Positions 1-7,041 of a stretch of 28,151 nucleotides of DNA are shown here, one piece after another. The DNA lies in NCBI GenBank assembly GCA_002347705.1, contig DDWY01000064.1, forward strand, positions 2,086-30,236, given 5' to 3'. The position numbers were made by a program, and so were the translations under genes. Within the stretch, counting starts at the first letter, position 1, and each line of letters begins with the position of its first letter. The DNA is from Anaerolineaceae bacterium UBA2274. GTDB lineage: Bacteria > Chloroflexota > Anaerolineae > Anaerolineales > Anaerolineaceae. A model generated the notes under the pieces. That model ran no database searches. It had not been told where the DNA came from and worked only from the letters and a program-made list of their open reading frames with translations.

Positions 1-92
1 CGCAAAGCTCCCCATTTGAAGAGGAGCATGAGCAAGATGACGGTCAGAATGGGCAGAAAGGAAAGCAGCCAGTTGCCGAAGGTCAGTTCCAT
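1..92 (-). CDS. Partial membrane protein, probably N-terminus of an L-lactate permease
   Basis: An open frame runs off the left edge from an ATG at 92-90. The 30 visible residues begin MELTFGNWLLSFLPI and continue as a hydrophobic helix ending FKWGALR. A short polar start followed by a Leu/Ile-rich helix with an LPI motif and then a K/R-W-G motif resembles the start of LctP/LldP-type lactate permeases, which sit in the cytoplasmic membrane and carry lactate. With only 30 residues this is a similarity judgement from memory; another polytopic transporter is possible. No Shine-Dalgarno precedes the ATG, but a TATAAT box lies 9 nt upstream on the minus strand, so the mRNA may be leaderless. Confidence 0.4.
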   Translation of the reverse strand, partial: MELTFGNWLLSFLPILTVILLMLLFKWGAL

Positions 93-101
93 AGGGGAAC
101 A

Positions 102-107
102 ATTATA
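102..107 (-). promoter_or_regulatory. -10 box (TATAAT) of the left-edge gene
   Basis: On the minus strand TATAAT occupies 107-102, nine bases before the ATG at 92. No convincing -35 hexamer is visible at 16-18 bp. Transcription from this box would start within about three bases of the start codon, which fits the absence of a ribosome binding site. Confidence 0.4.
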
Positions 108-202
108 AGCTCTCGCGCCAAAAACGGGGCTGTTTCTCAATTTGGCATTCCCAATGTTTCATTTGGATTGTGGTCCTAACATGGAAATCTGCATGTAAGT
201 TG

Positions 203-255
203 GTAGGGGCAGACCCCTGTGTCTGCCCAAGGTAACCACGGGGGGTTACCTCTAC
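203..255. repeat. Two abutting GTAGGG-headed palindromes
   Basis: The plus strand carries GTAGGGGCAGACCCC then TGTGTCTGCCC (203-228), whose arms GGGCAGAC/GTCTGCCC pair. Directly after it, the minus strand reads GTAGAGGTAACCCC ending GTGGTTACC (255-231), with GGTAACC arms. Both belong to a dispersed family in this window with a conserved GTAG-G head and variable arms. The rest of 93-367 holds no credible gene; the long minus frame across it also runs through the tRNA. Confidence 0.75.
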
Positions 256-324
256 AGTCCTGCGGTATTGATATTTATCAGGTGGATCGGAGCGTGGAAG
301 TTGACTCTTTCCGGGGGAAAACTG

Positions 325-356
325 TTGGCCTGAAAACGCTGAGATAATGGTAAAAT
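325..356 (+). promoter_or_regulatory. Possible promoter of tRNA-Leu
   Basis: A TAAAAT box (351-356) ends 11 bases before the tRNA, and a TTGGCC hexamer lies at 325-330. The 20-bp spacing is longer than ideal and the -35 match is poor, so only the -10 position is mildly persuasive. Confidence 0.3.
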
Positions 357-367
357 ACTGGTCACAC

Positions 368-451
368 GGGGCGGTGGCGGAATAGGCAGACGCAACGGAC
401 TTAAAATCCGTCGGTGGTGACACTATGTGGGTTCGACCCCCACCCGCCCTA
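368..451 (+). tRNA. tRNA-Leu (anticodon UAA)
   Basis: A complete class II tRNA folds by eye. The acceptor is GGGGCGG/CCGCCCT with a G-U first pair. The D-arm region has the usual TGGCGGAAT...GGCAGACGC layout. The anticodon stem ACGGA/TCCGT carries loop CTTAAAA with anticodon TAA. A long variable arm follows, then T-arm GTGGG-TTCGACC-CCCAC. The discriminator base is A451, as expected for leucine, and CCA is not encoded. It decodes UUA (and UUG by wobble). A hairpin terminator follows at once, so it is a single-gene unit. Confidence 0.95.
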
Positions 452-480
452 TAAGAGGCCTGGAAAGGCCTCTTATCGTT
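452..480 (+). terminator. Terminator of tRNA-Leu
   Basis: The 9-bp perfect inverted repeat TAAGAGGCC/GGCCTCTTA with a 6-nt loop starts one base after the tRNA and is followed by a moderately T-rich stretch. Position and symmetry indicate an intrinsic terminator. Confidence 0.75.
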
Positions 481-573
481 TCCCTTGACCTAAGATTTAG
501 TAGATAATTCTCAAATGTATTCACGATAAGAATTTGAACCTTAGGGAAAAACTAAATCTCTCCGAGATCTAAA

Positions 574-1071
574 TCAAATTTCATCCTCATTGATAAAAGG
601 CATCAGTTGCTTCAAAATCTTCAACTTTCCGGTTTTCATCAGATCCCCGGCGATTTCAGTCAAAACTTTTTCGTCGATGAACGGTGCCAGACCAATCAGG
701 TAGCGTTCCTTTTGCTCGGTGTTCATTAACCGGGCGATCTTCCCCAGGCTTTTTTCGTTCATAAAGGGTGCTAAAGCTTTCAGGAAGTGGGAATCTTTTT
801 CTGAATTGAAGATCCTTTCGGCGAAATTCCCCAGGTCATCTTCATCCAGGAAGGGCGCCAGCGCGACCAGCTTATCAAAGCTGCCGGTGACGCTGTGCTG
901 GCGGTCGATCAGGCTCGCCAACTGGGAGCTTTCCAGGAAGGGTGCCAGCGGGATGATCTGCGACAGATCTTTGATCCTGGTTTTGTCGATCATCTGAGCC
1001 AGGCGTTTTGAGTCAGCCGCCCTCAGCACACCGCTGGGGCGGTGTGCTTTAAGAGATATACGGGCAGACAC
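574..1071 (-). CDS. Small LAPF-repeat helical protein, possibly truncated
   Basis: No named family is recognised. The 165-residue frame is built from five copies of a 28-29-residue unit centred on LAPF (residues 42, 71, 100, 128 and LMPF at 156), each followed by an acidic turn and a predicted amphipathic helix; this suggests an alpha-solenoid binding scaffold. There is no signal peptide, membrane segment or catalytic motif. The only long start is a GTG lying inside a GTAGGG palindrome (1061-1087), and a 10-bp-stem hairpin (1025-1048) falls in codons 9-16. The first ~20 residues are therefore repeat-derived. The real start may be ATG at 992 (MIDKTRIK), or the frame may be the 3' remnant of a longer repeat gene cut by repeat insertion. 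It also ends abruptly after a fifth repeat core. Confidence 0.55.
   Translation of the reverse strand: MSARISLKAHRPSGVLRAADSKRLAQMIDKTRIKDLSQIIPLAPFLESSQLASLIDRQHSVTGSFDKLVALAPFLDEDDLGNFAERIFNSEKDSHFLKALAPFMNEKSLGKIARLMNTEQKERYLIGLAPFIDEKVLTEIAGDLMKTGKLKILKQLMPFINEDEI
1025..1048. repeat. Perfect hairpin inside the 5' end of the LAPF-repeat frame
   Basis: AGCACACCGC and GCGGTGTGCT pair perfectly around a 4-nt TGGG loop. A 10-bp GC-rich stem inside the first codons is unusual for coding DNA and argues that this part is a mobile or structural repeat, not protein sequence. Confidence 0.7.
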
Positions 1072-1156
1072 GGGGGTCTGCCCCTACAAAGAACAATACC
1101 CATTTGGGAATAGCGGGCAGGGATTGCAAGCGGAACGGGGCAAGCCCGTTCCCTAC
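1061..1156 (-). repeat. Two GTAGGG-headed palindromes in tandem
   Basis: Read on the minus strand, GTAGGGAACGGGCTT then GCCCCGTTCCG covers 1156-1131, and GTAGGGGCAGACCCC then CGTGTCTGCCCG covers 1087-1061. The second is nearly identical to the copy at 203-228 in the opposite orientation. They fill the gap between the nuclease gene and the LAPF-repeat frame; nothing else is seen there. Confidence 0.75.
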
Positions 1157-1191
1157 AAAGGGGGGGCGAGGTTTAAATCACCATTAATTAT

Positions 1192-2289
1192 TCACACCCC
1201 CGCCTTCCGGCGGTTGTCTTCTTTGCAGAGCATTTGGCAGTTGGCGGGTTCGGTTTTGCCCCCGGCATGCCAGGGGGTGATGTGGTCGGCTTCCATGTCG
1301 TCGATCTCAAAGTGCTTGCCGCACACCGGGCAGATCCCATTCTGGCGTTCATACGCTGAGCGTTTCTGGCTCCACGAAAAGCCCCTCAGGTTCAAGGTGC
1401 GGTCGCTGCGCGTGAGCACATACGGGTAGATGCCGCGTTTATTGGTGACGTCATCATCCATCATCAATTCACTGACTTCACGCTCCAGTTTCTTGGTGTC
1501 GTAGAGCTGGTCTTTGAACTGGTCGTACAGTGAACCCCAATCGACGCCCTTCATTTCTTTGCGATAGGTGGTGAAGGTGCCCTGCACCCACTCGATCACA
1601 TTCCGAAAGTAAGTCCACAACTCGTTGGCGTTGGGGTCGTGCTGATGTTTGGACATATAGTCCTTGATCTGATCGCCTTTTCCTCTATCTTTGGAGATCC
1701 ATTTGAGGGCGGTTTCAAGGATTTCCTGGCGGATCGGGGAGCCATTAACGTAATCCTTCGACAGCAAATAAGCGGGCGCCATGGATTTGCTGAAGATCGA
1801 TTTGGCGTGCGTCAGCCAGGGTCCGGTGTAGGTGGCATTGCGCAGTTCCTGTTCGGTCAGTTTGACTCCCTGCATGTTGATGATGCGGAACCATGCCAAG
1901 CGCTCGTCATCAGTGCCTTCGCAGATGTAGATCATCAACTTGTAATTCAGAATGTCCTCTTTGGAAGACTGGGTCAGGTTGTGGAAGGCGAGACTATCCA
2001 CCGAAAAGTCACCGTGCACATACTGGCAGAAGCTGACCGTGCGCTGTTGACCGTCCATGACCTCGAAGGTGCCGTCCTCGTTCTTCATCCAGTACATCAC
2101 GTTGAGCGGATAGTTTTTGCGAATGGTATCGATGACCGCGCTGCGTTTTTCGGCGTCATAGACGAACTCGCGCTGGTACTTCGGGCGGATGTTGAGCCTG
2201 CCGTCGTAGCCCAGGACGCCTTCTTCGTCGTTATCGACGTAATTTTGCGCCACATCGCGGATGGTGATCTCATGTAATTCAATTTTCAT
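1192..2289 (-). CDS. DUF262-HNH nuclease-like protein (GmrSD/SspE-type N-domain plus HNH)
   Basis: This 365-residue protein has an N-terminal DUF262 (GmrSD_N-like) domain, shown by IRPKYQREFVYD (34-45) and the family hallmark MDGQQR (78-83), a nucleotide-binding/nuclease-associated motif. A helical middle leads to a C-terminal HNH domain: CPVC (320-323), EADHITPW (333-340), GGKTEPANC (343-351) and LCKEDNRRK (354-362). The second zinc knuckle has one Cys only. Known relatives with DUF262 (GmrSD, BrxU, SspE) are defence enzymes, but they usually carry DUF1524 at the C-terminus; here a conventional HNH replaces it. The ATG overlaps the stop of the upstream methyltransferase (ATGA, 2289-2286), so the two are translationally coupled. 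I infer cleavage of unmodified or foreign DNA with self-DNA protected by the partner; this is not demonstrated. Confidence 0.88.
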   Translation of the reverse strand: MKIELHEITIRDVAQNYVDNDEEGVLGYDGRLNIRPKYQREFVYDAEKRSAVIDTIRKNYPLNVMYWMKNEDGTFEVMDGQQRTVSFCQYVHGDFSVDSLAFHNLTQSSKEDILNYKLMIYICEGTDDERLAWFRIINMQGVKLTEQELRNATYTGPWLTHAKSIFSKSMAPAYLLSKDYVNGSPIRQEILETALKWISKDRGKGDQIKDYMSKHQHDPNANELWTYFRNVIEWVQGTFTTYRKEMKGVDWGSLYDQFKDQLYDTKKLEREVSELMMDDDVTNKRGIYPYVLTRSDRTLNLRGFSWSQKRSAYERQNGICPVCGKHFEIDDMEADHITPWHAGGKTEPANCQMLCKEDNRRKAGV

Positions 2290-3344
2290 TGTGCAACCCC
2301 TTTGCGTTTGATCAGGATGCGACCATATTTTAGTTTCCCGTTTAAGTATGGTCCATCTTTGCCGGTTTTTGTTGGAATACCTGCTAGACCCTTTATATTA
2401 CCTGCAATGAGACCTATTATTTTGAATTGGTCCGGATTGTACTTATCCAAAAAGGTGATGGGCACGCCCATCGGTCCTTCATAATCATAAGGGATCTCCG
2501 CGACTTTGTTCACGTTGATGGCGTCATAGTTGTCGTAGTGTGGATAGACTTTTGGATCGTATTGACGATAGAGTGTCAAGTTTTCATGGCGTTTAGTTGT
2601 ATCCAGGTTGGTGAACCAGCAACCCATGATATGTTTAAGCCGTTTTCCATCTACAATTTTCTCGAAATCATAATCCGCTGGGACTATGAACCACATATCC
2701 TGGTTTATATTCCTGTAACCCAACCAGAGTTTTCCATCTTTTATCAGCGAAAATATATCTTTATAGGTAATTGAATTCTTATTTCCGATAATTATGAACT
2801 TTTTATCGTATTCCACCAACTGGGCAACATATTCTCTGAATAATGAGAAAGGCGGGTTGGTGACGACGATATCAGCCTCTTGGAGGAGCTCGATGCATTC
2901 CTGCGAGCGAAAGTCGCCATCACCCTGCAGTAAACTGAGGGTGTTGCGTTGGTTGCGAAGCAAATACTCCACATCCGCAAGCCCTACAGCGCCATCACCA
3001 TCCTCATCCCTCACTTCGGTGATCTCGATCTTGTAAGGTTTTTTGTCTTCCCCCTGACTGACACCCAAGCCCTGCACTTCAAAGAGCGGCAGCTGCCCTT
3101 CCGCGATGGGAGAATCAACGTAACTGGTGGCGGTCAGTTTTGCCAGCCCCAGGTGATTGAAGTTCATGGCGAAATATTTGAAAAAGTTGCTCTCAAAAGG
3201 GTCGTCACAGTTGCAAAGGACTTTTTTTCCCTTGAAATGCTCTTTGTAGTGTTTTAATTCTGCTTCGATATCCGGGAGTTGGGTATAGAATTCGTCCGCT
3301 TTTGCCTTTGCCGCCTTCTGCAAACTCTGGTTGTTATTTGCCAT
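2286..3344 (-). CDS. EcoRI-family adenine-specific DNA methyltransferase
   Basis: This 352-residue protein matches the EcoRI methylase family (N6-adenine methylation using S-adenosylmethionine). Visible features are DEFYTQ (17-22), the NCDDP segment after KVLC (42-49), SNFFKYFAMNF (52-62), catalytic motif IV NPPF (163-166) and a C-terminal YGRILIKRK (340-348). The frame stays open upstream to 3425, but ATG 3344 is preferred: AAAGG lies about 9 nt upstream, the protein then starts at the family's usual MANxN-type N-terminus, and a minus-strand TATAAT at 3386-3381 would fall inside any longer reading frame. Its stop overlaps the start of the DUF262-HNH gene. The 3' half (about 2300-2850) is clearly more AT-rich than the surrounding genes, consistent with acquisition by transfer. 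The target sequence cannot be read from the protein. Confidence 0.9.
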   Translation of the reverse strand: MANNNQSLQKAAKAKADEFYTQLPDIEAELKHYKEHFKGKKVLCNCDDPFESNFFKYFAMNFNHLGLAKLTATSYVDSPIAEGQLPLFEVQGLGVSQGEDKKPYKIEITEVRDEDGDGAVGLADVEYLLRNQRNTLSLLQGDGDFRSQECIELLQEADIVVTNPPFSLFREYVAQLVEYDKKFIIIGNKNSITYKDIFSLIKDGKLWLGYRNINQDMWFIVPADYDFEKIVDGKRLKHIMGCWFTNLDTTKRHENLTLYRQYDPKVYPHYDNYDAINVNKVAEIPYDYEGPMGVPITFLDKYNPDQFKIIGLIAGNIKGLAGIPTKTGKDGPYLNGKLKYGRILIKRKGVAQ

Positions 3345-3380
3345 GCCTGCCCTTTCTGCCTGAATGCTACGGTACTCTCC

Positions 3381-3386
3381 ATTATA
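3381..3386 (-). promoter_or_regulatory. -10 box of the methyltransferase-nuclease operon
   Basis: A perfect TATAAT lies on the minus strand (3386-3381), 36 nt before the chosen ATG, giving a leader of about 30 nt that contains the AAAGG ribosome site. The -35 position (about 3404-3409) reads TACGCC, a poor match. Confidence 0.5.
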
Positions 3387-3452
3387 CCCGTTCCGCTGCT
3401 GGGGGCGTAAGTTTTCATCTTCCATTGTTCGTCTTCCATAGCAAGGTTAGCG

Positions 3453-3680
3453 ATACCCAGAGGGCACTATGTGACGAAAAAAAGCCGGATTCAACTGAAG
3501 GATCTGGCCTCCGAAAAGACATTGTAATCACCGCAACCCCCTCCAGCGCAGCGGAAAGGAGAGGGAATTAAAGGGGGTGGGTCTGTCATCCCGAGTTTGC
3601 GAAGGATCTAATTTTTTAAATTTATCCGTAGGCCGGGTCATCGTGCTCGAAGAGTATCCGGCGCAGAACCCGGCAAAGCA
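3453..3680. repeat. Dispersed repeat fragments in the 3345-3851 intergenic region
   Basis: This 500-bp gap holds no gene I can support. It contains ATACCCAGAGGGCAC followed by an ATGTGAC tail (3453-3474), repeated at 16879-16901. It also has a CCCCTCCAGCGCAGCGG...AAAGGGGGTGG patch at 3538-3579, resembling 27765-27795. A third piece is CGGGTCATCGTGCTCGAAG with flanks (about 3633-3680), related to copies near 13820 and 27911; its GCCGGGT/ACCCGGC arms can pair. Confidence 0.6.
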
Positions 3681-3851
3681 TTGGCATAGGGCCAGGTGGG
3701 AAGCACAAATGGCGAAAAGCTTGACCGCGGGTGAAGTTTGTGATGTCAGGTTGAAACGAGGGCAGAACTGGAAGAAAATCTGCTTGAGTTTGAGGTAGAA
3801 TAATCATAGAAACAAATTTTCAATTGTTTTCTCATGGATAAGGGAGGTCCA

Positions 3852-4493
3852 ATGAAACGTTTATTTTTTGTTATTACCGTTGTATTAATCCTTACTGCAT
3901 GCACCCCAAAGCCTGAGCAAATTAGTCCATATGTTGATCAAACACTTACTGCATTACCAACACGAACAAATTATCCAACAAACACGCCTTTTTCGACCAA
4001 TACTCCATTCGCGACTTATACCCCTCTACCAACTTACACTAAGGTACCAACTTATACACCGATAATCAAGGTAGTTACTCCTACAAATACACTAGCACCA
4101 ACTTCAACAAACACCCCGACACCGACAAATACTCCACAATACAGCTCATACCAACTAACTGCCACAGCAAACAAGGCTACAAACGATTACAAAGCCTCGT
4201 TTGAGCAAATACAGTGGCGTGATTTCATCACTTATCCTGAGAAGTATGATGGAAACAAAATCAGAATAAACTGCCGGGTTTTCAATATTGTCAAAAGCAG
4301 TAAACATATTCAGTGTTATGTACCGGGGACCTATGAGGCCTTCTATGTGAAGTTCACTGATTCATTTGATGATATTTACGAAAACAATATTCTCACAATT
4401 TATGGCACTGGTGACGGTCTTGAATGCTTCACAAATACCATGGGAAACCAGATTTGCCAGCCGTTGATCAAAGATGCTTTCTTTACGCGGTAA
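3852..4493 (+). CDS. Lipoprotein with Thr/Pro linker and OB-like C-terminal domain
   Basis: A secreted lipoprotein of 213 residues. The start at 3852 is chosen because GGGAGG (3842-3847) sits 4-5 nt upstream; the in-frame ATG at 3834 has no such site. A hydrophobic signal ends in lipobox LTAC with Cys17. Residues ~30-100 form a spacer of TP/YTP/NTP repeats, typical of Chloroflexota surface lipoproteins. Residues ~115-213 form a compact beta-rich domain beginning WRDFITYPEKYDGNKIRIN and continuing with a CRVFNI strand. This pattern (region-P-x-Y-x-G-x-K-I/V) resembles OB-fold domains that bind small ligands or peptidoglycan; function unknown. Codon use is strikingly AT-rich compared with the flanking genes, hinting at recent acquisition. 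A terminator follows. Confidence 0.85.
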   Translation: MKRLFFVITVVLILTACTPKPEQISPYVDQTLTALPTRTNYPTNTPFSTNTPFATYTPLPTYTKVPTYTPIIKVVTPTNTLAPTSTNTPTPTNTPQYSSYQLTATANKATNDYKASFEQIQWRDFITYPEKYDGNKIRINCRVFNIVKSSKHIQCYVPGTYEAFYVKFTDSFDDIYENNILTIYGTGDGLECFTNTMGNQICQPLIKDAFFTR

Positions 4494-4530
4494 ATTTATA
4501 TTTATTAACTCGGGATCAGGCTAACTTACT

Positions 4531-4560
4531 AAGACTGGTATAAATGCCAGTCTTTTATTT
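4531..4560 (+). terminator. Terminator after the AT-rich lipoprotein gene
   Basis: AAGACTGG/CCAGTCTT form an 8-bp perfect stem with an 8-nt loop, followed by TTATTT. It lies 38 bases after the stop codon. Confidence 0.8.
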
Positions 4561-4978
4561 AATTCAGCGAATTGCCGGATCATCATTGTAAAGACTGGGC
4601 AAGATTCCCTGTCCTCTCCACCAGCACGCCCTGCCTGATACTATAATTAACCTGATCAAGGATGAAGGAATGAGCGTACCGGACACATCCGTTCTTGAGG
4701 CATTTATCGTGCGAGCCAAAGCCAATACCTATGTGGGAGGGGGGGGGCAGCCCTCGATTTAAGCTTAACCACATCTCCGGTTTTGTGTCATGTGTGTTGA
4801 TCGCTTTGCTAAGTTCGCGATGACGGGACGCAGATTAGAATAAAGCCCCCACGCTCAGCATATCGATTTAGAATGCTTATTTCCCATTGCTAAAATAGAA
4901 CAAACGTGCTATTATTGCAGCTAAAACCCGATCTGAAATGCCGCCCCTTAACAATCGATATCCATTTGCAGTCAATTC

Positions 4979-5540
4979 GCGTTTAGCGCTATCAAAAAAC
5001 ACTGCAAATGGTGCAAATCGTGCAAATAGGGGAGCAGGGGACCCCGTACTGGGACAGCTAAGTGGCAGAGAGCATGTAGGGGCTGGTTCTGAACCAGCCC
5101 CTACCACCGGTAAAAAATACATTCTTCCTGGCGGGTTTCCACTTCCCGAGCAGAACAAATTGCGAAATTTTATTGAGCAAAACCCGGCCCCAGCCGCCGC
5201 GCTTTACCAATCAGCAGGTTTTTACACTGAAAGTGCGTTTTAGCGTTATCAAAAAACAGTGCAAATGGTGCAAATCGTGCAAATGGGGGAGCAGGGGACC
5301 CCGTACTGGGACAGTTAAGTGGCAGAGAGCATGTAGGGGCTGGTTCAGAACCAGCCCGTACCACCGGTAAAAAATACATTCTTCCTGGCAGGTTTCCTTT
5401 TCCCGTGCAGAACAAATTGCGGAATTTTATTGAGCAAAACCCGGCGCCAATCGCCGCGCTTTACCAATCAGCAAGTTTTTACACTGAAAATGCGTTTTGG
5501 TGCTATCAAAAAACGCCGTAAAAAGTGTAAAAAGTGGCTT
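4979..5540. repeat. 256/257-bp tandem repeat, two full copies plus a partial third
   Basis: Copy 1 runs 4979-5234, copy 2 runs 5235-5491 and a partial third starts at 5492 and decays within about 50 bp. Each unit starts GCGTTTTAGCGTTATC (with small changes) and contains an A-run, a (GTGCAAAT)n-like patch and a GGGGACCCCGTACTGGGAC block. A GTAGGGGCTGG/CCAGCCCCTAC palindrome (5075-5104; 5333-5361 in copy 2) and CGCCGCGCTTTACCAATCAGCA follow. Copies are roughly 93-95% alike by eye. Short frames inside it occur on both strands only because the unit is duplicated. The rest of 4494-5634 holds no supportable gene. Confidence 0.9.
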
Positions 5541-5614
5541 CGCTGCCCTCCTGATGATTGGACACATGAAAATCCTTAATCTACGCAAGCGCAATATTTT
5601 TGTTCTGAAGCGTT

Positions 5615-5620
5615 TATAAT
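5615..5620 (+). promoter_or_regulatory. -10 box upstream of the 463-aa lipoprotein
   Basis: TATAAT at 5615-5620 lies 14 nt before the ATG at 5635. No good -35 hexamer is present at 16-18 bp. The expected leader would be only about 8 nt long, with a weak TAGG element at or near its start. Confidence 0.4.
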
Positions 5621-5634
5621 ACATTAGGTTAAAA

Positions 5635-7026
5635 ATGATGAGAAAACATATCCACTCTGGCTTAATTGTCATATTGCTGTTTGCATTGCTTCTCTCAGCA
5701 TGTTCTGAGGGGGGCAAAACCGCCGACCCGACTGCCACGCCCGTGCCGCCGACGGCTACGCTCATTCAGCCAACGGTGGTCTTCGTGGATGGCACGCCGC
5801 AGGTGGTGGTGGAGCCCATCAATCCCACCCCCACACCCGACCTGGTCAACCCGAATCCGGTCCGAATTACCGAGTTGGAATACGTCCAGACCGGCAGCCA
5901 ACTGCAGATTATCGCCAAGCTCTTCAATACCCTCACCGACGCCATCCTGCGGGATGTGCAGGTGGAGGTGCTGGCGCTGGATGCCAGCGGCAACCGCATC
6001 GCCCATGAAGTGCGCACCGTGCGCTACCTCTTCCCGCGCGAAACCACCGGCTTGGTGCAGGACTTCGAGCTGCTCCCCGGGCTTGAAACCTATACCGTGG
6101 AAGTGCGCGTAAAAGAAGGCCTGAAGGACCGCCAGCTGCGCTATTCCCAGCCTTTGCTCGTGAAAATTACCGGTTGGGTGGAAGCTGAAGAGGGTATCAG
6201 GCTGACGGGTTGGATCAACAATTCCGACCCCTATACCTACACAAAAGTCGCGCTGAACGCGATTGCTTACAGCGCAAGCGGCAAGATCATCGGCGGTGGG
6301 CGCGGCATAATTGATTTCGTGCCGGAAAAAGACCGCACCGGCGTTTCCGTCCTGGCAAATATCGAGGCTGATCAGGAGATCGCGCTGGTGGAGATTTACC
6401 CGTGGATCACCGCGCAATCTGCTTCACTCGAGGGCGGAACCTGGTGGGAAAACATCGATGTCAGGCAGTGGAACTTTATCGCCGATGACTATCAGCATGT
6501 TTCCGGCGGGGCACTGCTCAAAAACCTGACCGACCGCTTGCTGACAGAAACCTATTACCTGCTGACGGTTACTGACGCGGCAGACAAGGTCTGCCTGGCG
6601 GAGCAAGGTTACATTGACCTGATCTGGCCAAAGCAGGAGTTGGTCTTCTCCCCGGGCATCCTCGACCTGCCAATGGATTGCGTGGCGCGGCAGGTGGATA
6701 TGATCATCGTGCCTGGCGAATTCGGGCAGTTCCAGCTCGGATATGACCCTCTTGAAGTCGGCACGCCAGTGGTGAATGAAGGCGGCGAGACTGCCAGCGT
6801 GAACATCATCAACAATCTGAACGCGGATGTCTCAAGCGCGGTGGTTTACCTGGTGATAACAGATGCGTCTGGTAAGATCGTTGGGGGCGGCGCTGCTCAG
6901 AGCGGGAATATTCGTGCCAACAGCTCATTGACAGTGCAAGTCCCGATTATTTATCTCGGAATAATAGAAGAACTCAAATTCGAAGCTTCGGTCAGCATCC
7001 CGATGGATGTGACCATAGGACCATGA
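5635..7026 (+). CDS. Lipoprotein with repeated FxLYD-like beta domains
   Basis: A 463-residue exported lipoprotein. The signal peptide ends in LLLSAC with lipidated Cys23, followed by a short PTATPVPPTAT linker. The rest reads as about four beta-sandwich repeats of ~95 residues (roughly 75-165, 166-270, 275-365 and 370-460). They share a pattern of a hydrophobic strand, an N-N/F-N turn, then V-x-A/V-x-A/D-x-S-G-K/N-I-I/V-G-G-G, as in FxLYD-type domains; compare SASGKIIGGG and DASGKIVGGG. Such domains usually act as extracytoplasmic adhesion or scaffold modules, and no catalytic residues are seen. A second ATG at 5638 is equally possible. fhs begins 15 nt after the stop, so the two may share a transcript, though no functional link is obvious. 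Confidence 0.85.
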   Translation: MMRKHIHSGLIVILLFALLLSACSEGGKTADPTATPVPPTATLIQPTVVFVDGTPQVVVEPINPTPTPDLVNPNPVRITELEYVQTGSQLQIIAKLFNTLTDAILRDVQVEVLALDASGNRIAHEVRTVRYLFPRETTGLVQDFELLPGLETYTVEVRVKEGLKDRQLRYSQPLLVKITGWVEAEEGIRLTGWINNSDPYTYTKVALNAIAYSASGKIIGGGRGIIDFVPEKDRTGVSVLANIEADQEIALVEIYPWITAQSASLEGGTWWENIDVRQWNFIADDYQHVSGGALLKNLTDRLLTETYYLLTVTDAADKVCLAEQGYIDLIWPKQELVFSPGILDLPMDCVARQVDMIIVPGEFGQFQLGYDPLEVGTPVVNEGGETASVNIINNLNADVSSAVVYLVITDASGKIVGGGAAQSGNIRANSSLTVQVPIIYLGIIEELKFEASVSIPMDVTIGP

Positions 7027-7041
7027 ACCAAGGAGAATAGT

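Noticed and set aside
103..423. 106-aa minus-strand open frame
   Set aside because: It runs through most of the tRNA-Leu gene and a GTAGGG palindrome, with no ribosome site or protein-like composition.
368..1087. tRNA-Leu as an integration site for the nearby methylase-nuclease pair
   Set aside because: No duplicated tRNA 3' end and no integrase gene are seen in the window.
3302..3807. Short frames on both strands (89, 73 and 61 aa) upstream of the AT-rich lipoprotein
   Set aside because: They overlap dispersed repeats and the methylase start, have no ribosome sites, and show no domain or signal features.
4047..4140. Possible frameshifted or low-complexity artefact in the AT-rich lipoprotein (ACA/CCA-rich stretch)
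   Set aside because: The frame is intact, with a lipobox before and a folded-looking domain after; TP-rich linkers of this kind are normal in these lipoproteins.
4583..5415. Similar 80-100-aa frames on the minus strand, such as those starting MFCSGSGNPPG and MFCTGKGNLPG
   Set aside because: Their similarity comes from the DNA tandem repeat; they span palindromes and have no start signals, so they are not a gene family.
5695..6417. 240-aa frame opposite the FxLYD-like lipoprotein
   Set aside because: Antisense shadow of a well-supported lipoprotein gene; His/Gln-rich composition typical of GC-rich antisense frames.
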